In this document: in pieces, positions 1 through 8,690 of the stretch
Position numbering within the stretch: the first letter of the stretch is position 1
Layout: every line of letters starts with the position of its first letter
Origin: Salinicoccus halodurans
GTDB lineage: Bacteria; Bacillota; Bacilli; Staphylococcales; Salinicoccaceae
DNA: 64,000 nt
Direction of reading: 5' to 3'
NCBI RefSeq assembly: GCF_900114445.1
Contig: NZ_FOTB01000006.1
Coordinates: 1-64,000, forward strand
Notes under the pieces: model-generated
Database searches by the model: none
The model's input: only the letters and a program-made list of their open reading frames with translations
Told to the model about the DNA's origin: nothing
Translations under genes and position numbers: made by a program

Positions 1-74
1 TGGCTGCGGAAGATTTCTGTGACATCGTCTTTTTTTACTAGAGCTTGAATAATATCTGATGTAAAATGATCCAT
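1..74 (-). CDS. IS256-family transposase, N-terminus only
   Basis: The visible product begins MDHFTSDIIQALVKKDDVTE and continues to FRS, where the window ends. This matches the amino terminus of IS256/Mutator-family transposases (known family pattern: a short helical segment ending in an F-R-x-H-like motif before the catalytic domain). AGAGGA lies about 8 bases upstream of the ATG. The DDE catalytic part would lie outside the window, so activity cannot be judged. Confidence 0.65.
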   Translation of the reverse strand, partial: MDHFTSDIIQALVKKDDVTEIFRS

Positions 75-177
75 AGGGGTCGTCCTCTTTTCTTGGATTT
101 GGTGTGGTAACTTAATCTTACAAGAAAAGGACGCCCTTTTTCTATTTATTCATTTACACAAACTATTTTACGCTCTC
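1..177 (-). mobile_element. Left end of an IS256-family insertion sequence (partial, runs off the window)
   Basis: The outer end at 177 reads inward GAGAGCGTAAAATAGTTTGT, which looks like an IS256-family terminal repeat. It is followed by a non-coding leader and the first codons of a transposase (ATG at 74, minus strand). The same 177 bases occur without a visible mismatch at 18713-18889 in the same orientation. Only the left end is visible, so it cannot be said whether the element is complete beyond base 1. The 46 bases between its outer end and hicB show nothing recognisable. Confidence 0.8.
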
Positions 178-223
178 CAATACACATACTTTACTTAATA
201 AAAATGATAAATCCTTATTACTT

Positions 224-586
224 CTATTTACTCAGCTTATTAATTAGATATTGATTTAAAGAAACACCTTCTAGTTTAGCTGCTTGACTCAGATCTCTGT
301 GTAAACTTTTTGGCATACGCACTCTCAAATTCCCGCTATACTCATCATCACTTATAGGTTCTGGAATAGCTTCTCCATCTTCTAACATATCTTCTATAAA
401 TCCTTCTAGCACTTCATAAATGGCTTGATAGGCCTCTTCCCTAGTCTCACCAGTTGCAACACAACCATTAAATTCCAAAACCCTCGCTACATAATAATCT
501 CCTGATTCATCACTAATAGATTTAATAATAATATTATAGGGACGATTTAAATAGTTACTTATATCTTTCCTTTCTGCTACTGTCAT
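224..586 (-). CDS. hicB: HicB-family antitoxin
   Basis: A 120-aa protein with the HicB layout. Residues about 15-75 form the partial RNase-H-like fold (YVARVLEFNGCVATGETREE, then EVLEGFIEDMLEDG). Residues about 85-120 look like a ribbon-helix-helix DNA-binding tail (GNLRVRMPKSLHRDLSQAA). HicB antitoxins bind and neutralise the HicA mRNA interferase and repress their own operon. The gene lies 53 bases downstream of hicA on the same strand, the usual toxin-first order. The start has no strong Shine-Dalgarno, so translation may depend on coupling to hicA or a weak site. Confidence 0.88.
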   Translation of the reverse strand: MTVAERKDISNYLNRPYNIIIKSISDESGDYYVARVLEFNGCVATGETREEAYQAIYEVLEGFIEDMLEDGEAIPEPISDDEYSGNLRVRMPKSLHRDLSQAAKLEGVSLNQYLINKLSK

Positions 587-639
587 ATGATTTCATGGCT
601 GTAAAGTGGTATATAGTCATAAGGCAAACAGGGGAACTT

Positions 640-870
640 TCATTCTTCCCCTATTCGCTTTAACACGTCCCTAACTAAGTATGGTTTCAAAGGGCTTTGT
701 CGAGGCAGCGGCATCCTGTCTTTTGTGTCAGGATTTTTAAAAATGTGGTGACTGCCTTTTGACCTTTTTTCTTCATAACCATATTTCTCCAAAACCTTCT
801 TGGCTTCAGGGAAACTAATATTGTTAGGTTGACGTTTCATTTTATCGACTATCTTGTCCACGCCAGCCAT
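640..870 (-). CDS. hicA: HicA-family mRNA interferase toxin
   Basis: A 76-aa protein of typical HicA length with a double-stranded-RNA-binding-like fold. G39-S40-H41-H42-I-F carries the conserved active-site histidine, and the C-terminus (KPYLVRDVLKRIGEE) matches the family's final helix. HicA toxins cleave mRNA and tmRNA when freed from HicB. A strong AAGGAGGTG precedes the ATG. It is the first gene of the minus-strand pair and sits just inside the IS-bounded edge of the accessory region, where it could stabilise the island (inference). Confidence 0.9.
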   Translation of the reverse strand: MAGVDKIVDKMKRQPNNISFPEAKKVLEKYGYEEKRSKGSHHIFKNPDTKDRMPLPRQSPLKPYLVRDVLKRIGEE

Positions 871-891
871 GAGTCACCTCCTTATATAATT

Positions 892-920
892 TAAATAAAT
901 GGTACCATATATGGTGACAA
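892..920 (-). promoter_or_regulatory. Candidate hicAB promoter with overlapping palindromic operator
   Basis: On the minus strand TTGTCA and TATTTA are 17 bases apart. The perfect palindrome ACCATATATGGT (904-915) fills most of the spacer just after the -35 box. HicB proteins with a ribbon-helix-helix tail are known to repress their own promoter, so this is a good candidate operator. The assignment is from position and symmetry only. Confidence 0.5.
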
Positions 921-1048
921 AGATAAAGTATTGATCTCTACATTAACAATCGCTCCCTTGTCAATAAACTATCTTATCTTCACATTTAAAATTATCAGAA
1001 TATTCGGTAGAATTATATGTAAATATAATACAAGAAGGGGGAACTTCA

Positions 1049-2794
1049 ATGAATGCCATACTCGTCGCAATCATCGGGCTCGGTGTCTTCGTTCTGGGCT
1101 ACCGCTACTACTCCAAGTTCATCGCAGAACGCATCTACCGGCTCGATCCCAACTACATGACGCCCGCCCACAAGTACAAGGACGGCGTCGACTTCGTGCC
1201 TACGAACAAATTCGTCCTATGGGGCCACCACTTCACATCCGTCGCGGGGGCGGCACCGATCCTCGGTCCTGCCATCGCCGTCTACTGGGGCTGGCTGCCG
1301 GCCTTCCTGTGGGTCATCCTCGGGACCGTATTCGCCGCCGGTGTCCATGACTTCGGAACGCTCGCAATATCCGTCAGGAATAAAGGCCAGTCGATCGGTA
1401 CGATCGCAGAAAAGTTCATCGGCCGGCGCGGCAAGATACTGTTCCTGTTCATCATCCTCACACTCGTGCTGATGATCAATGCGGTATTCGCCTGGGTCAT
1501 CGCAAACCTGTTCATTACATATCCGGCAAGCGTCCTGCCCGTCTTCATCCAGATTCCACTCGCGATATGGATCGGCTACGCGGCATACAAGAAGAATATG
1601 AAGATGCTCGTCCCTTCACTGCTCGCACTTGCCGCCATGTATTTCGTCGCCGTCATTACGGCGGAAGTATCCTGGCTGCAGATCGACCTCGTGTCCTATA
1701 TGGGCGGTGAGGAGGCTGCGGGACTGTTCGGCCTCGGTGCCGTATCGACGGCCTTCATGATCTGGATCGTCATCCTGCTCATCTATGTCTATATCGCATC
1801 GACCCTGCCGGTATGGAAGCTGCTCCAGCCACGGGATTTCATCAACTCCCACCAGCTGACCGTCGGACTGCTCATCCTGTATGCAGGTCTGCTTCTGACG
1901 AATCCGACGATCAATGCACCGGCGACGAACGCCGATGCGGACACATCCTGGCTGCCGCTGCTCTTCATCACGGTTGCTTGTGGTGCGATCTCCGGTTTCC
2001 ACGGACTCGTATCTTCGGGTACCTCATCCAAGCAACTGGATAAGGAAACGGATGCCCGCTTCGTCGGCTACTTCGGTGCCGTCGGTGAAGGAATCCTTGC
2101 TCTCATCTCCATCATCGCCGTCGTGACGCTGTTCAGCAGTGTGGACGACTTCTCTGCAACGTACTCGAGCTTCAATGATGCGAATGCGAGCGGACTCGGC
2201 AACTTCGTCGAAGGGGCTGCGATTCTTGCCGGCGGCCTCGGCATCCCGGCGGCTGTCGCAACAACGATCGTCTCCATCATCGTCGTCAGCTTCGCTGCCA
2301 CGACGCTCGATACGGCAGTCCGCCTCATGCGCTACATCATTGCTGAAATCGGCACCGAGTATAAAGTGCCGTCACTCACGAAGAAGCATGTGGCGACAAG
2401 TGTCGCCGTCGTCTCCACTGCTGCACTTGTACTGATCCCGGAAGGTCCGAACGGATTCGGTTCCGGGGGCTATCTCATCTGGCCGCTGTTTGGTACATCG
2501 AACCAGCTGCTTGCAGGCATCAGTCTGCTGCTGATTTCCATCTGGCTGAAGCGCCAAGGCATCAACTATGCCGTCACGCTCATCCCGATGATCTTCCTGA
2601 TGTTCATGACGCTCTATGCCATGTTCGTCCAGGTGTTCTTCGAATGGGCATGGTACGCCGACGGCTCGAATCTGCTGCTGTTTGTACTCGGTGCCATCAT
2701 CTTCGTCTTCGCCATCTGGATCGTCATCACATCCATCCAGGCACTCTCCGGCAAATTCGATGATGAACTCGCGAAGCACCGCAATGACGAGTAA
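1049..2794 (+). CDS. cstA: CstA-family carbon starvation transporter
   Basis: A 581-aa polytopic membrane protein with the CstA signature near the start (NKFVLWGHHFTSVAGAAPI, then GPAIAVYWGWLPAFLW) and a dozen or more hydrophobic segments. CstA-family members import peptides or pyruvate under carbon limitation. GGGGG six bases upstream of the ATG at 1049 sets the start, and a TATAAT at 1024-1029 could be its -10. It heads an operon with the small CC-tailed protein and the ArsA-type ATPase. It is clearly richer in G and C than the restriction genes nearby, suggesting a separate origin or different codon selection. Confidence 0.9.
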   Translation: MNAILVAIIGLGVFVLGYRYYSKFIAERIYRLDPNYMTPAHKYKDGVDFVPTNKFVLWGHHFTSVAGAAPILGPAIAVYWGWLPAFLWVILGTVFAAGVHDFGTLAISVRNKGQSIGTIAEKFIGRRGKILFLFIILTLVLMINAVFAWVIANLFITYPASVLPVFIQIPLAIWIGYAAYKKNMKMLVPSLLALAAMYFVAVITAEVSWLQIDLVSYMGGEEAAGLFGLGAVSTAFMIWIVILLIYVYIASTLPVWKLLQPRDFINSHQLTVGLLILYAGLLLTNPTINAPATNADADTSWLPLLFITVACGAISGFHGLVSSGTSSKQLDKETDARFVGYFGAVGEGILALISIIAVVTLFSSVDDFSATYSSFNDANASGLGNFVEGAAILAGGLGIPAAVATTIVSIIVVSFAATTLDTAVRLMRYIIAEIGTEYKVPSLTKKHVATSVAVVSTAALVLIPEGPNGFGSGGYLIWPLFGTSNQLLAGISLLLISIWLKRQGINYAVTLIPMIFLMFMTLYAMFVQVFFEWAWYADGSNLLLFVLGAIIFVFAIWIVITSIQALSGKFDDELAKHRNDE

Positions 2795-2807
2795 GGAGGG
2801 ATGACCC

Positions 2808-3065
2808 ATGCTCGAAAATATCAAGAAGCTGATCCGGTACTACGAGGAAGTGCTCGAAATGCCGCATCGTACGGAAGTGGCCAGGGAGCTGAGGGACCAG
2901 GATGACCTCTTCCTGCTCCTCCTCTATTCCGAGATGATCGGCATACCGAATCCGGTCTACTACTACACACTGGAACTGTACCCGCACATCATCGAGGACT
3001 TCCACGACTGGCATCTCCGCATGGGGATGGACAAGTCGCCGCTGACCGGCATCCGCTGCTGCTGA
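2808..3065 (+). CDS. Small protein ending in Cys-Cys ('cory-CC-star'-like)
   Basis: 85 aa, acidic, no membrane segment, ending G-I-R-C-C. I recognise it as resembling small proteins annotated as cory-CC-star. GGAGG lies 9 bases before the ATG, and the gene starts 13 bases after cstA. In enterobacteria CstA is also followed by a short protein (YbdD/YjiX, DUF466) that ends in R-C-C. The shared position and tail suggest an analogous CstA partner, but there is no clear sequence similarity elsewhere. The next gene is an ArsA/Get3-type ATPase. The function is unknown. Confidence 0.7.
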   Translation: MLENIKKLIRYYEEVLEMPHRTEVARELRDQDDLFLLLLYSEMIGIPNPVYYYTLELYPHIIEDFHDWHLRMGMDKSPLTGIRCC

Positions 3066-3086
3066 CTATAATAAAGGAGCATGTTC

Positions 3087-4019
3087 ATGAGCATTCATAC
3101 AAAGAAGATCCTGTTCATCGGCGGCAAGGGCGGCGTGGGGAAATCCACGTCCGCTGCCGCCATCGCATGGCAACTCGCAAAATCGGGGAAGAAGACGCTG
3201 CTCGTCTCGACCGACCCGGCCCATAACCTCGGGCATATCTTCTCGCGGGACATCGGCGGGGAGACTGTACAGATTGCGGAGAACCTCCATGCGCTTGAGA
3301 TCGATCCGGAGCATGAGACGAAGAAGTATATCGACTCTGTGAAGGAGAACATCAAGGGCACCGTCCAGTCCAGCATGATCGAGGAGGTCAACCGCCAGCT
3401 TGATACCGCCCAGGCCTCACCCGGTGCGGATGAATCGGCGCTGTTCGACAAGCTCGTCTCCATCATCCTGGAGGAGGAAGGCGAATACGACCATCTCGTC
3501 TTCGACACCGCCCCCACCGGTCATACCATAAGGCTGCTCACACTGCCGGAACTGATGGGCGTGTGGATCGAGGGGCTGCTGAAGAAGCGGCAGAAGACGA
3601 ACGAGAACTACACCCAGCTCCTGAATGACGGAGAACCTGTTGAGGACCCGATCTATGATGTACTGCTCACCCGGCAGAACCGCTTCTCACGGGCACGGGA
3701 GATCATGCTCGAGTCCGGCAAGACGGGATTCATATTCGTCCTGAACCCCGAAAGGCTGCCGATACTTGAAACCAAGAAGGCTGTAGGACTCCTAGACAAG
3801 TATCACCTGCATGTGAAGACGCTCATCATCAATAAGGTGCTGCCCGATGAAGCAGACGGTACCTTCCTCGCCCAGCGGCGGGAGCATGAGCAGCGGTATC
3901 TGAAGGAGATTGAAGACACCTTCACGGATCAGAACCTCATCCGCGTTCCCCTGCTTCCGCATGACATCACGACCATCGAGGAGCTAGACCGCTTCAGCGC
4001 GTACTATGAGATGGACTGA
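3087..4019 (+). CDS. ArsA/Get3-family ATPase
   Basis: About 310 aa. The deviant Walker A GGKGGVGKST is at residues 12-21, followed by STDPAHNL and the family signature DTAPTGHT. Family members are arsenite-pump ATPases (ArsA) or targeting factors for tail-anchored membrane proteins (Get3/TRC40). No arsB, arsR or arsC is near, so an arsenic role is unlikely; linkage to cstA and the CC-tailed protein points to handling of that membrane transporter or the cysteine tail (inference). AAGGAG lies 8 bases before the ATG at 3087; the ATG at 3081 is too close to it. GC-rich like its two upstream partners. Confidence 0.82.
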   Translation: MSIHTKKILFIGGKGGVGKSTSAAAIAWQLAKSGKKTLLVSTDPAHNLGHIFSRDIGGETVQIAENLHALEIDPEHETKKYIDSVKENIKGTVQSSMIEEVNRQLDTAQASPGADESALFDKLVSIILEEEGEYDHLVFDTAPTGHTIRLLTLPELMGVWIEGLLKKRQKTNENYTQLLNDGEPVEDPIYDVLLTRQNRFSRAREIMLESGKTGFIFVLNPERLPILETKKAVGLLDKYHLHVKTLIINKVLPDEADGTFLAQRREHEQRYLKEIEDTFTDQNLIRVPLLPHDITTIEELDRFSAYYEMD

Positions 4020-4029
4020 GAAAATAAAA

Positions 4030-4098
4030 GGAGCCTCCACCACTGTGGAGACTCCCATATATTGAATCTATTGGAGCAGAGCAATCTGCTCCTTTTTT
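4030..4098 (+). terminator. Tandem hairpins ending the cstA operon
   Basis: The first hairpin is GGAGcCTCCAC/GTGGAGaCTCC (4030-4055). The second is GGAGCAGA/TCTGCTCC (4073-4092) followed by six T, a standard intrinsic terminator. Confidence 0.85.
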
Positions 4099-4173
4099 AT
4101 GGACTTTTAATGTAATGGTTAGTTTCAGTCAGAAGCGGTAAAAGTATAATAATTACTATTTGGAGGGATGAAG

Positions 4174-4695
4174 ATGAAGCGTGCTGAAGATATTGAAATC
4201 ATTCCAATCAAGGTCGAAGATGACGGTAAGATACCCAACCACCCCGACTTCCCCCTGCTGATCTATAAGAGTGTGTTTGAAGATGGTGATGACATTCCCG
4301 CCATCCTCAACTCCAATGACTGGTCCGGGGAATGGCTCGGTTCCGTCCACCCTTTCCATCACTACCACAGCAACACCCATGAAGTGCTTGCGGTCAAAGA
4401 AGGGCATGCCACACTGCAGCTTGGCGGTGAGCAGGGTGAAGTGGTGGAAGCGGAGAAAGGCGATGTTATCATCCTCCCTGCCGGCTATGGCCATAAGAAG
4501 ATAGAGGCAAGTGACGATTATGCAAACTATGGTGCTTATCCCGGAGGTATCAGTTTTGATATGTGCTATGGAGAACCTGAAGAGCGACCTGAGAAGGTAG
4601 AGAACATAAAGAGAGTATCACCCCCTGGATTTGATCCAGTATTTGGTCAAGATGGTTCCTTGTTTGATTACTGGGAGGGTTGGTTCACACATTAA
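4174..4695 (+). CDS. Cupin-domain protein (YjlB-like)
   Basis: About 173 aa. A single cupin barrel is visible: motif 1 has H63, H65, H69 and E70 (HYHSNTHE), and motif 2 is GDVIILPAGYGHK with the fourth ligand histidine. These are metal-binding positions, so a mononuclear metal site is expected. The overall sequence resembles the Bacillus YjlB family, whose substrate is not known. GGAGG is only one base from the ATG at 4168 but 7 bases from the ATG at 4174, so the latter is preferred. It stands alone between two terminated units. Confidence 0.75.
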   Translation: MKRAEDIEIIPIKVEDDGKIPNHPDFPLLIYKSVFEDGDDIPAILNSNDWSGEWLGSVHPFHHYHSNTHEVLAVKEGHATLQLGGEQGEVVEAEKGDVIILPAGYGHKKIEASDDYANYGAYPGGISFDMCYGEPEERPEKVENIKRVSPPGFDPVFGQDGSLFDYWEGWFTH

Positions 4696-4916
4696 AAAAG
4701 AAAAGTCCCTGGAGTATATTATTTTAGTCAAAGTAAAGACTTGTAATAAGAAAATTAATCAACAAATAATGAGAAAAAGTTAATAAATCTAATTGGTTGC
4801 TTATTATTTAAGACTGCTAAAGATAAGAAGGCGAATCAGCTTATCATCTCTTCGATATGTAAATTTAACAGATCCTTTTAATACTAAATTTAACATATTT
4901 ATTATACACTTTTTGT

Positions 4917-4922
4917 TATAAT
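4917..4922 (+). promoter_or_regulatory. Extended -10 promoter for the metallopeptidase gene
   Basis: TGTTATAAT at 4914-4922 fits an extended -10 (TGnTATAAT) about 35 bases before the ATG at 4957. No good -35 is seen. The stretch 4696-4913 is AT-rich and shows nothing else. Confidence 0.4.
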
Positions 4923-4956
4923 GCTATAAGAGTAAGATGATGAAAGTAGGTACATT

Positions 4957-5712
4957 ATGCCAATCATACAATATGGATCCACAGAGATTTATTATAGTAT
5001 TTATAATGAGGTACGTAATGACCTGAAAATCACAGTCAATCTGATTAATGGTGTAGAAGTCCATGCACCGGCAAATATAGATGAACAAAAGCTGAACCAG
5101 GTGCTCTCCAAGAAAGCGCCTTGGATTATGCAAAAGATTGAAGAATTGAATGAAGTTAAAGGTATAGTACAACCAACGGAATTCGTCAGTGGAGAAAAGC
5201 TATCGTACTTAGGCCGCAATTATCGTTTGAAAGTGAAGCGAGAAAATATAAAAGATGCTTCAATACAGTATCAACAGGGCCGATTCATCGCCACAGTGCC
5301 AAACCATTGGTCTCAAGATGAAATACAGTATCACCTGGAACAAGAGATGATCGTCTGGTATAAAGTATATGGCGCAAAAAAAGTGATGGAACGTGCAACT
5401 ATTTATCAAGAAATGATGAATGTCGTTCCACGCTCACTGACATTGAAATCACAGCTTAAACGGTGGGGGACATGTACACAGAATGGAGATGTCTATTTAA
5501 ACTGGCGTCTCGTCATGGCACCTGTAAGGGTCATCGACTACGTGCTTGTCCATGAACTCGCACACTTGATTGAAATGGAGCATAATGAGCGATTCTGGCG
5601 GATCGTACGCCATACACTCCCGCATTATAAAGCGTCCAAAGAGTGGCTGCGTGTGCACGGTATGGAGTTGCACAGACTACAAAACAGACAACTTCATGAT
5701 ATACAAAAATAA
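4957..5712 (+). CDS. M48/YgjP-like (DUF45) zinc metallopeptidase
   Basis: 251 aa with the zinc motif HELAH at residues 199-203 and a nearby HNERFW, as in the YgjP/SprT-like gluzincins. The region before it (LKSQLKRWGTCTQNGDVYLN) is the family's conserved pre-motif block. No signal peptide is seen, so it is probably cytoplasmic. Genes of this family are often found beside type I restriction operons, and here it converges on hsdR with a shared terminator. What it cleaves in that setting is not known. AGTAGG lies 6-7 bases before the ATG. Confidence 0.85.
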   Translation: MPIIQYGSTEIYYSIYNEVRNDLKITVNLINGVEVHAPANIDEQKLNQVLSKKAPWIMQKIEELNEVKGIVQPTEFVSGEKLSYLGRNYRLKVKRENIKDASIQYQQGRFIATVPNHWSQDEIQYHLEQEMIVWYKVYGAKKVMERATIYQEMMNVVPRSLTLKSQLKRWGTCTQNGDVYLNWRLVMAPVRVIDYVLVHELAHLIEMEHNERFWRIVRHTLPHYKASKEWLRVHGMELHRLQNRQLHDIQK

Positions 5713-5739
5713 AGATATAACCAGCTTGGTTATATCTTT
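5711..5739. terminator. Bidirectional terminator between metallopeptidase and hsdR
   Basis: A perfect 12-bp stem, AAAGATATAACC / GGTTATATCTTT, with a 5-base loop and T-rich flanks on both strands. It sits between two convergent genes and overlaps the last bases of the metallopeptidase gene. Confidence 0.85.
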
Positions 5740-5741
5740 AT

Positions 5742-8690
5742 TTATTTCATACTATAGTGTCTTTCACCCAACTGGACTAATTCTCTTGCTACGGACTCCA
5801 CTTGATTATTCGGAATTGTACTGGCTCTTAATTGCTTTTTCAACTGCTTGCGCATATTACGCTTCACATCGTCTTTCTCAGACCAATCAATGACTGCGTT
5901 ATCTTGAATGATATCAGTAATTAATTCCGTCAAATCTCTAATCTTTTCTTGTTCTATACCTTCCGGTGCCTGTTTTTCCAACAGTTGATAAAACGGTAAT
6001 TGTTTTGAATCTTTTAATCCGTAGGACTGACTCTCCTGATTCAGATTCATCATTTCTTCCCGCATCTCATGGTACTTTTCAAATAGTTCCTCAAATTCCA
6101 ACTGTCTTTCCTTACGCTGCTCAATCAGTAATTCTAGCCGTTCTTTTAAAGAGGTATATTTAACAGGGTTCTCGTCAAATTTGATCCGAATCTCATGTTT
6201 AATGGCATGCTCCATTTCAGCTGCTTTGGCTTCCGGTTCTTTAATGGCATCCAACTTTTCATCAAACTGATTTGAGAGAATGCTTACCGGTTCGAATAAT
6301 ATTTTGGGAGATGTCGCATACACATATTCTTCTATCAATTCTCGAACCTTGCCCCCAGTATCAGAAATGTCCATTGTGCCATCATCGATATAATAGCGGG
6401 ATTTCGCATGCTTTCTAACTTTCCCCAGCCATTTTAAGTCATCGATGAAGGGCTTGGCTTTTGGACTGGGCATGATCGTGTCCATGCTCTCTGAAAACTT
6501 CTTGAAAGCTGCATCAAAGGTGTTTCTTCTGTCTTCCGGTTCCAATACTCTAATATGCCCCTCCAAATCATTACGGGGAATGCCGTCAAAGAACTGCATC
6601 ACGCGACGGTGTCGGGACTGTAACCGTGGAATTTCCTCATCAACATGGAACATTGCGCCTTTGACATCATCATCATGAAAGATTCCCAGTGCCTTTTCTA
6701 AAAACCGTGAAACACCGTAGTAGTCTACGATCAAACCGTGGGTTTTATGTTCATAAGTCCGGTTCGTTCTCGCAATCGCCTGCAGCAGGTTGTGTTCCTT
6801 CAACGGTTTATCTAAGTACATGACTTGTTCAATCGGGGCATCAAACCCGGTAATCAATTTATCACACACGATGATGAAAGCCAGCGGATCTTCATCTAAT
6901 GGTTTTTTAAATCGCTCAATCATTTCCTTTTCCTCAGCAGAAGACAAAGCGTATTGTTGCATTTCTGGCTCATCATTATGCTTCGGGGAAATAATCACTG
7001 CAGATTCGTAGTCACTGAGTGCATCCAGAAACTTTTTATAAGTGACTGCCGCTTGTCGGGACACCGTCACTACTTGTGCTTTAAATCCATTTGGCTCGAT
7101 ATGTTTCTCGTAATGCTCGATCATATCCAGGACGATGGATCGGATTCTCTTATGAGATTCCGTCAGCGCTTGTTCGGTGACATATTTTTGCTTAATCCGT
7201 TCTTTGTCTTCATCGGAATATTCTCTGAAGAAGCGATTAAATAGGGTGTCGATTGACTCGCCTTGCACATGCAAATCCACGAGACGTGCTTCATAAAATA
7301 TTGGTACGGTGGCGCCATCTTCGACGGCTTTTTCGATGGAATATTTATCAATATAACTGCCAAATGTCCGGATGGTACTTTTATCTTCCTTATCAATCGG
7401 GGTCCCTGTAAACCCGATATAGGTCGCATTGGGCAAACCGGTACGCATATTTAGCGCCAGGGAACTGTATTGCGTGCGGTGAGATTCGTCGACTAGAACA
7501 ATGACATTTTCATCCGCTGTCAGTAATGGATATTCTTCATCCTCATTTGTCTGGAACTTCTGTACGAGTGTCATGACGGTAGTCCCCGGTCCCTGTTGTA
7601 AGAGGGACTTCAACTGTTCGACCGATTCCGCCTGTTGTGGATTCGGAAAGCCACTGTCTTTAAAAGTTGAGGTGATTTGACGGTCCAAGTCCTGCCTATC
7701 TGTGACCACTACAATCACTGGATTTTTCAAAGCTTTGAGACGCCGCAACTTCATGGATAAAAAGACCATGGCCAGTGACTTACCAGAGCCTTGGGTCGCC
7801 CAAACGACACCGCCACGGGCCTGCGGGTGATCTCCCATTTGAATACGCTCCACTGCCTTATTGACTGCCCGGTATTGTTGGTAGCGCCCCATCTTTTTGA
7901 TGACACGACCCTCTTCCTTCTCGTAGACGAGAAAGTTTTGAATAATATCAAATAAGCGTTCTTTATTTAATATCCCCGCAGTGAGTATATCCTGTGCTGA
8001 AGCCTTCTCACCAATGTCTTCCACTGATAGGGGGTAGGGTTCTTTCCATGTACTATAGTGCCTTGCTTGAGCGCCAATCGTCCCCACCTTAGCCCGATCG
8101 TTGCTGGTGGATATTAAAAACTGATTGTAATAAAAAAGCTTTTCGTTAATATCCTGATACCTTAAAAGTTGCCTAATTGCTTGTCCCAACTGCATATCCG
8201 GTGGGAGCTCCGGGCTTTTGCATTCGATGACCACCAAAGGCAGACCGTTGACGTACACCATAATATCCGGGTAAATTGTGCCAGTTGCATGCGTGATGCC
8301 CAGTTGATTCGTGATGACGAAGTCATTATTCTCAATATTAGCGAAGTCAATCAATGTTACCGTTTGGTTTTTACGGCCATCGCCTATGTCTTGTACTATC
8401 GATAATTTATTGATGAGGTATTCATGAAAGCGTTGGTTGGCCTCCATTAGACTCGTTGCGTCCATACGAGTGATATTATGGACGACTTTATTTAAGTTGT
8501 TCTCACTGATCCACGGGTTTAAGCGCTTAACAGACTCCGTTAAGCGCTTGTTTAGAACCACTTCAGTTGTTGAAGTACGTTCCTGATTCAGTTCCCCTCC
8601 ATGCACATAGTCGTAGCCAAGCTTCTGAAGTTGGTTAAGCATTCGATATTCTACTAACGTCTCTTCATTGTGAGCTTGTGCTTCGCTCAT
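5742..8690 (-). CDS. hsdR: Type I restriction enzyme, R (endonuclease/translocase) subunit
   Basis: 982 aa, a normal length for the shorter HsdR families. The N-terminal nuclease shows the PD-(D/E)xK residues D142, E156 and K158 (PDIMVY...VVIECKS). The translocase has Walker A TQGSGKS at 299-305, Walker B VDESH at about 400-404, and the GFTGTP motif. All key residues are present, so it looks functional. Its start overlaps the hsdS stop by 4 bases (ATGA), so it is translationally coupled as third gene of hsdM-hsdS-hsdR. With M and S it would translocate DNA and cut unmodified sites at a distance. Confidence 0.96.
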   Translation of the reverse strand: MSEAQAHNEETLVEYRMLNQLQKLGYDYVHGGELNQERTSTTEVVLNKRLTESVKRLNPWISENNLNKVVHNITRMDATSLMEANQRFHEYLINKLSIVQDIGDGRKNQTVTLIDFANIENNDFVITNQLGITHATGTIYPDIMVYVNGLPLVVIECKSPELPPDMQLGQAIRQLLRYQDINEKLFYYNQFLISTSNDRAKVGTIGAQARHYSTWKEPYPLSVEDIGEKASAQDILTAGILNKERLFDIIQNFLVYEKEEGRVIKKMGRYQQYRAVNKAVERIQMGDHPQARGGVVWATQGSGKSLAMVFLSMKLRRLKALKNPVIVVVTDRQDLDRQITSTFKDSGFPNPQQAESVEQLKSLLQQGPGTTVMTLVQKFQTNEDEEYPLLTADENVIVLVDESHRTQYSSLALNMRTGLPNATYIGFTGTPIDKEDKSTIRTFGSYIDKYSIEKAVEDGATVPIFYEARLVDLHVQGESIDTLFNRFFREYSDEDKERIKQKYVTEQALTESHKRIRSIVLDMIEHYEKHIEPNGFKAQVVTVSRQAAVTYKKFLDALSDYESAVIISPKHNDEPEMQQYALSSAEEKEMIERFKKPLDEDPLAFIIVCDKLITGFDAPIEQVMYLDKPLKEHNLLQAIARTNRTYEHKTHGLIVDYYGVSRFLEKALGIFHDDDVKGAMFHVDEEIPRLQSRHRRVMQFFDGIPRNDLEGHIRVLEPEDRRNTFDAAFKKFSESMDTIMPSPKAKPFIDDLKWLGKVRKHAKSRYYIDDGTMDISDTGGKVRELIEEYVYATSPKILFEPVSILSNQFDEKLDAIKEPEAKAAEMEHAIKHEIRIKFDENPVKYTSLKERLELLIEQRKERQLEFEELFEKYHEMREEMMNLNQESQSYGLKDSKQLPFYQLLEKQAPEGIEQEKIRDLTELITDIIQDNAVIDWSEKDDVKRNMRKQLKKQLRASTIPNNQVESVARELVQLGERHYSMK

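Noticed and set aside
931-1350. Plus-strand frame overlapping the start of cstA
   Set aside because: The product is Arg-rich nonsense from the GC-rich cstA sequence read in another frame.
3087-4019. Arsenic resistance operon
   Set aside because: The ATPase is ArsA-like but no arsenite pump, reductase or ArsR lies near; the linkage is to cstA.
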